Below, in pieces: positions 1-7,425 of a stretch of 19,215 bases of DNA. Position numbers and translations under genes: made by a program. How positions within the stretch are numbered: the first letter of the stretch is position 1; every line of letters begins with the position of its first letter. Location: assembly GCA_030430125.1 (NCBI GenBank), contig JAUIGA010000016.1, forward strand, positions 1 through 19,215. Reading direction: 5' to 3'. Source of the stretch: Chloroflexia bacterium (GTDB lineage: Bacteria; Chloroflexota; Chloroflexia; Thermomicrobiales; UBA6265). A model generated the notes under the pieces. That model made no database searches, was not told the DNA's origin, and was given only the letters and a program-made list of their open reading frames with translations.

Positions 1-1
1 T

Positions 2-565
2 GGCACGACGGTCCTCGGCGTGCAACGGGATGGGGTGGTCGCGATCGCGGCGGACGGCCAGGTGACCATGGGAGATGTCATCCTGAAACACCGGGCCCGA
101 AAGCTCCGATCCCTCGCCGACGGCGCGGTGATCGCGGGATTTGCCGGGGCTGTTGCCGACGCGCTGACGTTGTTCGCACGGTTCGAATCCCAACTCGACG
201 TGTGGGAAGGAAACCTCCGGCGCGCATCGGTGGAACTGACCAAGGACTGGCGGAGCGATCGATACTTGCGCCGGCTGGAAGCGCAGCTCATTGTCGCCGA
301 CCGGGATTCGCTCCTCGTCCTGTCCGGTGAGGGCGATGTTATCGAACCGGACGACGGCGTGGTCGCGATCGGGGCGGGAGCACCATTCGCGACGGCGGCA
401 GCGAAAGCACTGGCGAGGCACACCGATCTCGACGCTGAAGCCATCGCGCGGTCGGCGATGCAGATCACCGCGGAGATTTGCATTTTCACCAACGACCAGC
501 TCGACGTCGAAGTTGTCGGTGATGCCGGCGACGATACGGCAGGGACGGATCATGCCAAGGAATGA
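2..565 (+). CDS. hslV: ATP-dependent protease proteolytic subunit HslV (5' partial)
   Basis: HslV (ClpQ) is the N-terminal-threonine peptidase that forms the cytoplasmic chamber of the HslVU protease. The frame is open from the first full codon at base 2 and reads G-T-T-V-L-G-V, so the first Thr (bases 5-7) matches the Thr exposed after propeptide removal in the family. The family blocks DGQVTMG, FAGAVADALTLF, ELTKDWRSDR, LRRLEAQL, GDVIEPDDG and CIFTNDQ follow in order. About 186 residues run from Thr1 to the stop, which is full mature length, so only the initiator and a short propeptide are missing upstream. A GTG at base 20 is inside the conserved N-terminal strand and would remove the catalytic Thr, so it is not the start. 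The last 14 bases overlap hslU, its ATPase partner. Identification is very secure. Confidence 0.96.
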   Translation, partial: GTTVLGVQRDGVVAIAADGQVTMGDVILKHRARKLRSLADGAVIAGFAGAVADALTLFARFESQLDVWEGNLRRASVELTKDWRSDRYLRRLEAQLIVADRDSLLVLSGEGDVIEPDDGVVAIGAGAPFATAAAKALARHTDLDAEAIARSAMQITAEICIFTNDQLDVEVVGDAGDDTAGTDHAKE

Positions 566-2030
566 GGCCGCCGTACAGCGGGCGTCCACGCCGAGGATCG
601 GTGGCCGGCCGACCACCAAATCTGGTGAAATCGTCGAGAACCTCACTCCTCGGGAGATCGTAAGCCGGCTCGATCGGTACATCGTTGGCCAGGAAGACGC
701 CAAGCGCGCGGTTGCTGTAGCGTTGCGGAATCGCTACCGGCGCCAGCATGTCGACCCCGACCTTCGCAACGAGATCGTACCCAAGAACATCCTGATGATC
801 GGACCGACCGGGGTTGGCAAGACCGAGATCGCCAAACGCGTCGCGAGGATCGTCAACGCTCCTTTCATCAAGGTTGAGGCGACACGTTTCACGGAAGTCG
901 GATACGTGGGCAAGGACGTTGAGTCGATAATCGAGGACCTGGTCGAGGTCAGCGTATCGAACCATTGGAGACAGCGCATCGATGGTGTGCACGATCTGGT
1001 GATTGACCGTGCGAGACACCGCCTGCTCGATCTCCTGACCGACCAGTCGCTGGAGCGCAAGCGAATCGCCGAGACGGCAAAGCACTCTGGTGGCGGCGTT
1101 CAACCGGCGCTCGCATCGAGGCAATCGGAAACGCGCCGTCGAAATCGCGAATGGAACCGATTCGCCCGCCTGCTGGACCAGGATGCCATCGGTGATGATG
1201 TCGAGGTGGATCTCGATATCGACGGTGGCGTTGAGGAGACGCTTCCCGGAGCGATGCCAAATGGCGATCCTGGCGAGGAGATGCGCCAGGCTCTGTATGA
1301 CGTGCTGGACGACATGTTCCCACCGAGACCAATCCGGCGACGGGTGTCGGTGACAGAGGCGCGGCGAATCCTTGAGCACGAGGAGACGAGCCAGCTAGTC
1401 GACTACGACGACGTCGTCGAGATCGCCATCCAGGCAGTCGAAGCCGGCGGTGTCGTGTTCATCGACGAGATCGACAAGACGATCCCGACTGACGACACCG
1501 CTGGTGGCGATGTGTCGGCGGCGGGCGTCCAGCGGGATCTGCTGCCCATCATTGAAGGCGCCACTGTTTCGACGCGATTCGGCCCTGTCCGAACCGACCA
1601 TATCCTGTTCATCGCGTCAGGGGCATTCCTCGGGGTTCGTCCATCAGACCTGATTCCCGAGCTGCAGGGCCGCTTTCCGGTGCGGGTGGAGCTCCAATCG
1701 CTCTCGGAGCAGGACTTGCTCAGCATCCTCACTCAGCCAGACCAGGCGATCCCCCGACAGTACCAGGCAATGCTGGCGACGGAGGGGGTCGATCTCGCGT
1801 TCGACGAAGATGCGCTGGCGCTTGTGGCCAGACTTGCCGCGGAGATCAATCGGCGTCAGGATGATATCGGGGCGCGACGGCTGATCACCATCCTGGAACG
1901 CGTGCTAGAAGACGTGCTGTTCCAGGCGCCCGACATGGAGGACACCGTAGCCCGGATCACATCGGAGCTTGTGGTGGAACGCGTCGGCGAGATTGCCGAC
2001 GATGATGACCTGTCGCTGTATATCGTGTAG
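552..2030 (+). CDS. hslU: ATP-dependent protease ATPase subunit HslU (ClpY)
   Basis: HslU is the AAA+ unfoldase that feeds proteins into HslV. The 492-residue product has Walker A GPTGVGKT at 84-91, the pore loop GYVG at 117-120, Walker B VVFIDE at 301-306, the sensor-2 region GARRLITILER and the C-terminal tail DLSLYIV that docks into HslV. The start ATG lies inside the end of hslV (14-bp overlap) with an AGGGA about 9 bases upstream, which suggests coupled translation. The frame stays open further upstream but there it runs through hslV and encodes no HslU-like sequence. About 30 extra residues precede the conserved LTPREIV block, and the Walker A to Walker B distance is some 20 residues longer than I recall for the E. 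coli protein, so the intermediate domain is on the long side and carries an acidic stretch (DDVEVDLDID). Identification is very secure. Confidence 0.97.
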   Translation: MPRNEAAVQRASTPRIGGRPTTKSGEIVENLTPREIVSRLDRYIVGQEDAKRAVAVALRNRYRRQHVDPDLRNEIVPKNILMIGPTGVGKTEIAKRVARIVNAPFIKVEATRFTEVGYVGKDVESIIEDLVEVSVSNHWRQRIDGVHDLVIDRARHRLLDLLTDQSLERKRIAETAKHSGGGVQPALASRQSETRRRNREWNRFARLLDQDAIGDDVEVDLDIDGGVEETLPGAMPNGDPGEEMRQALYDVLDDMFPPRPIRRRVSVTEARRILEHEETSQLVDYDDVVEIAIQAVEAGGVVFIDEIDKTIPTDDTAGGDVSAAGVQRDLLPIIEGATVSTRFGPVRTDHILFIASGAFLGVRPSDLIPELQGRFPVRVELQSLSEQDLLSILTQPDQAIPRQYQAMLATEGVDLAFDEDALALVARLAAEINRRQDDIGARRLITILERVLEDVLFQAPDMEDTVARITSELVVERVGEIADDDDLSLYIV

Positions 2031-2047
2031 GACCCGCGTGCGTCGGT

Positions 2048-2053
2048 GAGGAG
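2048..2053 (+). promoter_or_regulatory. ribosome binding site that decides the ROK kinase start
   Basis: GAGGAG lies 7 bases before TTG 2061. An in-frame GTG at 2046 overlaps this Shine-Dalgarno and has none of its own, so TTG 2061 is the better start. Confidence 0.6.
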
Positions 2054-2060
2054 TCGAATC

Positions 2061-3020
2061 TTGTCAGGATCGGTGATCGCGATCGATCTCGGTGGAACCA
2101 ATATCCGCGCCGCGATTGTGGGCCGGGACGGCGATATCCTCCGCCGGGCGTCGATGCCCACGGACTCGGCTGATGGTCATCTTGCCGTGGTAGATCGCAT
2201 GGTTCGGCTCATCGGTGACGTTGGCGCCGAAGCGGATATCCAGGTGCCGGTCGGCATCGCGTCGCCGGGTCCCCTCGATCCTCGTACCGGTACCATCCTG
2301 TACACCCCGAATCTGCCAGGATGGCGCGACGTCCCCCTCGTCGATCTTGTCTCCCGCGCGACGGGACGGAGAATCGCCCTGCAGAACGACGGGAACTGCG
2401 GCGCGCTCGGTGAAGCCGACTTCGGCAGCGCGCGCGGTGTCGACAACCTCGTGTATCTCGCGCTCGGTACCGGAATTGGAGGCGGGGTCATCAGCAGCGG
2501 AGTTCTGGTGGATGGTGCCCGTGGGCTCGGCGCCGAGGTTGGTCACGTCGTCATCGCCATGGATGGCCCTCGCTGCACCTGTGGCTCGGTGGGGTGCCTC
2601 GAAGCGTTTGCATCCGGATGGGCGATTCGCCGGGACGCCGAGCTGGTCGCCACGACGGCCGACGGTGATCGTATGACCGAGCTTGCCGGAGGTGGCGAGC
2701 TCCACGCCGGTGTTGTGGCCGCCGCGGCGGACTCGGGTGACCCCGCGGCCAACGCGATCATGCGGCGGGCAGGCAGGGCGCTCGGCGCGGCCATAGGAGC
2801 TTTCACGAACATCTTCAACCCGTCGAATGTGGTCGTTGGTGGCGGGGTTGCCGGTGTCGGCGAGACGCTGATGCAGCACGCACGCGAGACGATGCCGCAA
2901 CACTCCTTCGTGGATATGCGTCGCGACCTCACGGTGACGTACTCCTCGCTGGGCGCGGATACCGGTCTCCTCGGCGCAGCGGCGCTCGCATTCCGGGAAT
3001 TCTCCAGCGAAACTCGCTGA
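2061..3020 (+). CDS. ROK-family sugar kinase (glucokinase-like)
   Basis: ROK kinases phosphorylate glucose or related hexoses and N-acyl-hexosamines in the cytoplasm; some members are repressors, but this one has no N-terminal helix-turn-helix. The 319-residue product starts almost directly with the phosphate-binding strand IAIDLGGTNIR (residues 7-16). It has the catalytic pair N109-D110 in LQNDGNCGALGE, the ATP loop GTGIGGG at 136-142, the sugar-binding ExGH at 159-162, and the ROK zinc motif CTCGSVGC at 172-179. The tail contains NPSNVVVGGGV. I place the start at TTG 2061; the alternative GTG 2046 adds only five residues. It begins 30 bp after hslU and may be cotranscribed. The exact sugar cannot be read from sequence: glucose is the default guess, N-acetylmannosamine or N-acetylglucosamine are possible. 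Confidence 0.9.
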   Translation: MSGSVIAIDLGGTNIRAAIVGRDGDILRRASMPTDSADGHLAVVDRMVRLIGDVGAEADIQVPVGIASPGPLDPRTGTILYTPNLPGWRDVPLVDLVSRATGRRIALQNDGNCGALGEADFGSARGVDNLVYLALGTGIGGGVISSGVLVDGARGLGAEVGHVVIAMDGPRCTCGSVGCLEAFASGWAIRRDAELVATTADGDRMTELAGGGELHAGVVAAAADSGDPAANAIMRRAGRALGAAIGAFTNIFNPSNVVVGGGVAGVGETLMQHARETMPQHSFVDMRRDLTVTYSSLGADTGLLGAAALAFREFSSETR

Positions 3021-3377
3021 TCCCCAGTTCCGGAAATCGTCTCTACCTTCAAGAAAACGTGCCGGGACTACATGTGGCTGCCCGGCTGCATCCGGCTGGG
3101 CGGTTGGATCGCCACGGCATCATCCCCACCTTCGGCGGACCGGACCTCGAGACGCGCGCAAACGACTATCCATAATATCGTGGCTGTTGAACGGACCTGG
3201 TTGGATTGAGGGGCACTACTGCCCTCGAGACGTTCGTGTTCCTTGACGAGATTCGGGGCCACTGCTACTCTCACCCTCATCAGAATTCTGGCAACTGACA
3301 GCGTATCCGGTTCAGGTCGCGCGTGCGATCGACAGGACTAGCGGCACCGGATCCGGGTCCCCGCGGAGGCGTCGTAG
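3021..3377 (+). other. 357-bp gene-free stretch upstream of the transporter operon
   Basis: No convincing gene is present; open frames here lack ribosome sites and family signal. It holds a possible weak hairpin soon after the kinase (GCCGGG 3061-3066 with CCCGGC 3081-3086, 14-nt loop, no T run) and an imperfect GAGGGGC/GCCCTC hairpin near 3207-3225. A probable promoter lies at 3243-3271, followed by a leader of about 100 nt with a CCGGATCCGG palindrome around 3348-3357. A GGAGG at 3365-3369 serves the first permease gene. Confidence 0.5.
3243..3271 (+). promoter_or_regulatory. candidate sigma-70-type promoter of the peptide-transporter operon
   Basis: TTGACG (3243-3248, five of six to consensus) and TACTCT (3266-3271, three of six) are separated by exactly 17 bp, and a TG sits one base before the -10 (3263-3264), as in extended -10 promoters. 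Transcription would begin near 3278, giving a leader of about 100 nt. The position in the only long gap before the operon supports it; there is no experimental evidence. Confidence 0.45.
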
Positions 3378-4316
3378 ATGATCCAGTACATCATCAATCG
3401 CGTTTTCTGGTTTGTTCCGACGCTCCTGGTGATCACGTTATTGACATTCTTCATCCTGCAGGCAACGCCAGGGTCCGGTGTCCTGTCGCGTGGTACCCAG
3501 GTCGTCGACCAGCGCGTGGTCGAGCGCCTCGAAGCCCAGTACGGGTTGGACAAGCCGATCTACGAGCAGTTCGGGATCTACGTCTGGAACGTCGTCAACG
3601 GCGATTTCGGGACGTCGTTTGTCTATCGGCCGCAGTCTGTCAACGACATCATCGGCCGCACCTTCCCCATCTCGCTCCAATTGGGAATCTATGCCACCAT
3701 CCTCGCCGTCGTGGTGGGGGTCGGTCTCGGCGTGCTGTCCGCGGTGCACCAGAACGGCGCCATCGACTACTTCTCGGTCACGCTGGCGGTGCTGTTCTAC
3801 AGCCTGCCGAACTTCGTGATGGGCTTCGTGCTGATTCTCGTGTTCGTGGTCTATCTCCCCAGGATCGGCATCGACTTCAACTTCAATGTTGGTGGGCTCG
3901 ACACCTGGAAGGACTGGATCCTGCCGACCATTGCACTCGCGGCAACACCGCTTGCCACGATCGCGAGGTTCACCCGGTCAAGCATGATCGAGGTGTTGCA
4001 GAGTGATTTCGTACGGGTCGCGCGCGCCAAGGGTTTGCGCGAGAACCGGGTGATCTTGCGCCATGTGCTCAAGAACGCGCTGATCCCGATCATCACGCTC
4101 ATTGGCCCGATCTTCGCTGCTGTCGCCACCGGGTCGTTCTTCGTCGAGGCGGTATTCAACATTCCCGGGATGGGGCGGTACTACGTGGAGAGCTTCGTAG
4201 CGAAGGACCAGCCGATGATCCTCGCCGTGACGCTCATCTACGCGGTGATGCTTGCAACGATGAACGTCGTGGTGGATGTGCTGTACGGATTCATCGATCC
4301 CCGCATCCGCTACTAG
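3378..4316 (+). CDS. ABC transporter permease, DppB/OppB type
   Basis: This is one of the two inner-membrane channel subunits of a peptide/nickel-type ABC importer. The 312-residue product has the family's N-terminal helix (YIINRVFWFVPTLLVITLL) ending in FFILQATPG, about six membrane spans, and the cytoplasmic EAA-type loop V-A-R-A-K-G at 214-219 followed by RHVLKNALIPI, which docks onto the ATPase. GIDPRIRY-like wording at the C-terminus (GFIDPRIRY) is also typical. GGAGG at 3365-3369 is 8 bases upstream of the ATG. The stop is 2 bp before the next permease gene, so the two are translated together. Substrate (peptide, nickel, oligosaccharide) is not determined by the permease sequence. Confidence 0.93.
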   Translation: MIQYIINRVFWFVPTLLVITLLTFFILQATPGSGVLSRGTQVVDQRVVERLEAQYGLDKPIYEQFGIYVWNVVNGDFGTSFVYRPQSVNDIIGRTFPISLQLGIYATILAVVVGVGLGVLSAVHQNGAIDYFSVTLAVLFYSLPNFVMGFVLILVFVVYLPRIGIDFNFNVGGLDTWKDWILPTIALAATPLATIARFTRSSMIEVLQSDFVRVARAKGLRENRVILRHVLKNALIPIITLIGPIFAAVATGSFFVEAVFNIPGMGRYYVESFVAKDQPMILAVTLIYAVMLATMNVVVDVLYGFIDPRIRY

Positions 4317-4318
4317 CG

Positions 4319-5332
4319 ATGGCGAACCCAGGAAAGGGCACCACAGCCGTGGTCCGACACCAGACAGACACCGCCGTCGCCGCGACACCGGCGCCCAACA
4401 ATGACGGCAGCAGTACGGCCACATCGTCCACCGGTACGGATGTGCCGCTGGCGGCATTGGCAGCTACTGCGGTACCCCGTCATCGCAGCCTGTGGACGGA
4501 TGCCTGGCGGCGTCTCACAAAAAACCGCCTGGCTGTGGTCGGACTGATCATCGTGGTCGTGTTCATCGTCATGGCGACCTTCGCTCCGTTGCTCGCTCCG
4601 TATACGCAAGCAGAGGTGGTGGATGTGCGCCTGGCGCGTCAGGGTCCGAGCTGGCTGTGGCCATTCGGGCTCGACCAGAACGGTCGCGACATCTGGAGCC
4701 GCACCCTCTACGGTGCCAGGGTGTCGTTGCTGGTCGGCGTAGTGTCCCAGATCATCGTGCTGGCCATCGGCGTCCCGGTCGGAATGGTTGCCGGCTACAA
4801 GGGCGGGAACATCGACAATCTCCTGATGCGGTTCGTCGATGTGTTTTACGCGGTGCCGCAGTTGTTGCTCGTCATGATTTTCCTGAACCTGTTCGGACCC
4901 GGTCTGTTCAACATCTTCCTTGGCATCGGCCTGGTCAGCTGGGTGACCATCGCCCGACTGGTTCGGGGTACCTCGCTCTCACTGCGCGAGGCCGAGTACA
5001 TCAACGCCGCTCGGGTGTCAGGGGCAGGGGATCGCTACATCCTGCTTCGGCACCTGTTGCCCAACAGCCTGACCCCGATCATCGTGGCCGTGACATTCGG
5101 AATCCCGACCGCCATCTTCACCGAGGCCGCCCTCAGCTTTGTTGGTGTCGGTATCAATCCGCCGCAGGCCTCATGGGGCCAGATGGTCGGTGTCGGTACT
5201 GATACCGGACTGGTTCAGGCGTCGCCTCATATCCTGCTGTTTCCCATCGCCGCGATCGGCTTCACCATGCTTGGTTTCACCTTCCTCGGCGACGGCTTGC
5301 GCGATGCGCTCGATGTTCGCACGAAGGAATGA
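4319..5332 (+). CDS. ABC transporter permease, DppC/OppC type
   Basis: Second channel subunit of the same importer. The 337-residue product contains WRRLTKNRLAVVGL before the first span (about residues 71-90), FGLDQNGRDIWSR in the first external segment, and the EAA loop E-A-E-Y-I-N-A-A-R-V-S-G-A at 224-236 followed by LLRHLLPNSLTPI. The C-terminus LGDGLRDALD is family-typical. The start is 2 bp after the DppB-type stop with no clear Shine-Dalgarno, so translation is probably coupled. The first 60 or so residues are unusual: a low-complexity Ala/Thr/Ser/Asn-rich cytoplasmic tail that is longer than in most DppC proteins; a later start would shorten it but no in-frame ATG with a ribosome site is evident. 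Confidence 0.92.
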   Translation: MANPGKGTTAVVRHQTDTAVAATPAPNNDGSSTATSSTGTDVPLAALAATAVPRHRSLWTDAWRRLTKNRLAVVGLIIVVVFIVMATFAPLLAPYTQAEVVDVRLARQGPSWLWPFGLDQNGRDIWSRTLYGARVSLLVGVVSQIIVLAIGVPVGMVAGYKGGNIDNLLMRFVDVFYAVPQLLLVMIFLNLFGPGLFNIFLGIGLVSWVTIARLVRGTSLSLREAEYINAARVSGAGDRYILLRHLLPNSLTPIIVAVTFGIPTAIFTEAALSFVGVGINPPQASWGQMVGVGTDTGLVQASPHILLFPIAAIGFTMLGFTFLGDGLRDALDVRTKE

Positions 5333-5363
5333 TCCGATTCAACGGGCTTGCACACGTAAACCG

Positions 5364-5472
5364 ACCCGCGACGGGCGGGTGAAAGGAGGCGAGATCCACG
5401 CAACTGAACGCGGAGTTCGATGACGAATCGTTCGAGACCGCCAGGACGGAGTTCCGGCCAAATGGCCGGGAT
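5364..5472 (+). other. structured intercistronic leader: two hairpins and an orphan Shine-Dalgarno
   Basis: Between the DppC-type gene and the binding-protein gene lie hairpin 1 (ACCCGC 5364-5369 / GCGGGT 5375-5380, 5-nt loop) and hairpin 2 (CCGGCC 5454-5459 / GGCCGG 5464-5469, AAAT loop, extendable to nine pairs with wobbles). A strong AAAGGAGG (5382-5389) has no start codon at a usable distance. Neither hairpin has a T run, so mRNA stabilisation or processing to raise binding-protein expression is more likely than termination. The real ribosome site AGGAGG is at 5484-5489. Confidence 0.4.
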
Positions 5473-5499
5473 CCATGCAACCCAGGAGGCAGACGCCAC

Positions 5500-7287
5500 A
5501 TGGCCATTCGGGATCACAGAGACGAACAGGAAATGCTGTTGAAGCAGCTGGACCATCGGCTGCGCATGTCGGCGTTCTCTCGCAGAAAGCTCGTGGGTGG
5601 CGCCGTGGCAGGCGCTGGCGCGATGGCCCTGGGCGGGCTGCCGGGAAGCAGCGCCGTTCTTGCCCAGGACGCGGCCCTCGACGAGGAGCAGGTGTTCTAC
5701 AACTCCGCACTCTTCAACGATCCGCTCTCCTTCGACTGGAATGCGAATCTCTACTGCAACGCCGACGTGTCGACGTTCTCGGGACTCCTGACGTTCGATC
5801 CGGACGGCCAGGCCGTGGCTGACTGGGCCGAGACCTGGGAATCAAACGAGGATGCATCCGTCTGGACCTTCCATCTCCGCCCCGACAACACGGGCTGGTC
5901 GAATGGCGATCCGGTCACGGCCCACGACTTCGTGTGGTCCTATGCGCGCATCCTCGACCCCGCGACCGCCAATGTTTATGGGTTCATCCTGTATGACGTC
6001 AAGAACGGCGAAGCGTTCAACACCGGCGCGGAGGTGGAGATCGACGGAGAAACCCGGGTGCCGACCGCCGAGGATCTCGGTCTGGCGGCGCTGGACGACT
6101 GGACGTTCGAGATCACCCTCGAAGGCCCGCTTGCCAACCTGCCGCAAAAGGTTGCCTATCTGGCCTGCTACCCCGCGCACCGCCCGTCGGTGGAGGAGCA
6201 CGGCGATCAGTGGGCGCTGGGTGACGTGCCGCTGGTCTCGAACGGGCCGTTCAAGCTGGACAACTGGGACAAGGGTGTCAAGGTCGAGTTGTCGAGAAAC
6301 GACAACCACTGGCAGGCCGGCGAAATCACCCTGGAAAAGGTGATCGACCCCATCATCCCGGCCGAAAATCAGGTGAACAACTTCGAGAACGGTACCGGTG
6401 ACCAGCAGCTCGACTGGGTGAACCTCGGTGCGAGTGACTACGTTCGCTTCCAGGAAGATCCCGAAAAGGCGGAGTTGCTGCGCCAGTATGTCTACCCCGG
6501 CAGCTGGTTCCTGTTGCCGTCGAACGGCGTTCCACCGTTTGACCAGATCGAGGTCCGCCGTGCGCTCAGCAAGGCGATCGACCGCGAGCGTCTGGTGCAG
6601 GTGACCCAGGGGCTCGTGACGCCGGCATATTGCATGATGCCTCAGGGCGTCTACGGGTTCTTCGAGGATGAAGAGATATACGGCATTCAGGCCTTCGATC
6701 CGGAAGCGGCGCTTGCCGAGCTTGTGGGCACCGAGTTCGAGGGAGGCCAGAACTGGCCGGAAATCACGATGATCATGCGGTCTGACGAGGAGGTCTACAA
6801 CTCCGACATCATGGCCAACGACATCGTGGCGCAGCTCGAAGAAAATCTGGGCATGCAGATCCAGATCGAGACGCTCGTCGAGAGCACCTTCCGGCCGCGA
6901 CTGTACGAGAACCGCGACCAGCTGGTGTGGATCCGGTGGTGGTACGACTATCCAGATCCGGACAACGGGTACTACGACATGTTCTACGGCGGCAAGCCGG
7001 AGGGCTCGAAGCGCCAGTCGTGGGTCAACGAGGAGTTCGATCGTATCATCGTCGAGGCCAAGGGCGTACTCGACCCGGAAGAGCGGCTCGAGCTGTACAA
7101 GGAGGCTGAGCGGATCATCCAGACCGACGTCGGCTACGTCATTCTTGTGTACCGGCTCGACGTCTACGCATTCAAGCCCTGGGTGCAGAATGTCCCGGTG
7201 AACACACAGGGCTTCACCGTTCCCGACGGGAATATTTACGTTCGCGCGCTCACGCAATACCAGATCAGCGGACGCGAAGAAACCTGA
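5500..7287 (+). CDS. Tat-exported peptide-type ABC transporter substrate-binding protein (SBP family 5)
   Basis: Extracytoplasmic receptor that delivers ligand to the two permeases encoded just upstream. The 595-residue product begins with a Tat-like signal: S-R-R-K-L with the twin arginines at 28-29, a hydrophobic Gly/Ala stretch, and a likely signal peptidase site AVLA-Q after residue 55. There is no lipobox cysteine, so anchoring is not by lipid. Family 5 signatures include an early LTFDPDGQAVADWAETWE region, WTFHLRPDNTGWSNGDPVTAHDFVWS and FDQIEVRRALSKAIDRERLV. AGGAGG at 5484-5489 supports ATG 5500. Position as last gene of the transporter block differs from the common arrangement in which the binding protein comes first. 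A palindromic terminator follows. Ligand unknown; oligopeptide is the default guess. Confidence 0.94.
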   Translation: MAIRDHRDEQEMLLKQLDHRLRMSAFSRRKLVGGAVAGAGAMALGGLPGSSAVLAQDAALDEEQVFYNSALFNDPLSFDWNANLYCNADVSTFSGLLTFDPDGQAVADWAETWESNEDASVWTFHLRPDNTGWSNGDPVTAHDFVWSYARILDPATANVYGFILYDVKNGEAFNTGAEVEIDGETRVPTAEDLGLAALDDWTFEITLEGPLANLPQKVAYLACYPAHRPSVEEHGDQWALGDVPLVSNGPFKLDNWDKGVKVELSRNDNHWQAGEITLEKVIDPIIPAENQVNNFENGTGDQQLDWVNLGASDYVRFQEDPEKAELLRQYVYPGSWFLLPSNGVPPFDQIEVRRALSKAIDRERLVQVTQGLVTPAYCMMPQGVYGFFEDEEIYGIQAFDPEAALAELVGTEFEGGQNWPEITMIMRSDEEVYNSDIMANDIVAQLEENLGMQIQIETLVESTFRPRLYENRDQLVWIRWWYDYPDPDNGYYDMFYGGKPEGSKRQSWVNEEFDRIIVEAKGVLDPEERLELYKEAERIIQTDVGYVILVYRLDVYAFKPWVQNVPVNTQGFTVPDGNIYVRALTQYQISGREET

Positions 7288-7318
7288 TCGTCAGCTTGCA
7301 ACCTGATAGTCGGGGAGC

Positions 7319-7346
7319 GGGTGGCCACAACGTTGTGGCCACCCTT
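7319..7346 (+). terminator. perfect 26-bp palindrome, probable terminator of the transporter operon
   Basis: GGGTGGCCACAAC (7319-7331) is followed directly by its exact reverse complement (7332-7344). As RNA it folds into an 11-bp or longer stem with an ACGU loop, 31 bp after the binding-protein stop, then TT-CC. The T run is short, so termination is likely but not certain; a perfect dyad could also bind a dimeric regulator of the aminotransferase gene downstream. Confidence 0.55.
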
Positions 7347-7425
7347 CCATGTGTGCAACCTGCGTGCGATACTGCCGCCATTGACGCTCAAGGCGCGGCG
7401 GCGCGCATGGAAAGGACGGCGGAAG

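Noticed and set aside
486..1379. Minus-strand open frame of 297 codons across hslV and hslU
   Set aside because: Shadow of two firmly identified genes, no family similarity and no ribosome site.
3323..4006. Plus-strand open frame overlapping the DppB-type permease in another frame
   Set aside because: The product is an Arg/Pro/His-rich sequence typical of a shifted reading of a GC-rich gene; the permease frame carries the motifs and ribosome site.
5842..7257. Long open frame of 471 codons on the minus strand, antisense to the binding-protein gene
   Set aside because: It mirrors the GC-rich codon use of the plus-strand gene, whose family motifs are unambiguous. The antisense product is rich in Arg, Leu, Val and His without domain signal or ribosome site.
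7281..7307. Direct repeat AACCTGAT at 7281-7288 and 7300-7307
   Set aside because: Eight bases, one copy inside the binding-protein coding end; no further copies or flanking structure, so chance is likely.
7321..7425. GTG 7321 as start of the aminotransferase
   Set aside because: It lies within the 26-bp palindrome, has no Shine-Dalgarno, and adds 35 residues foreign to the family.
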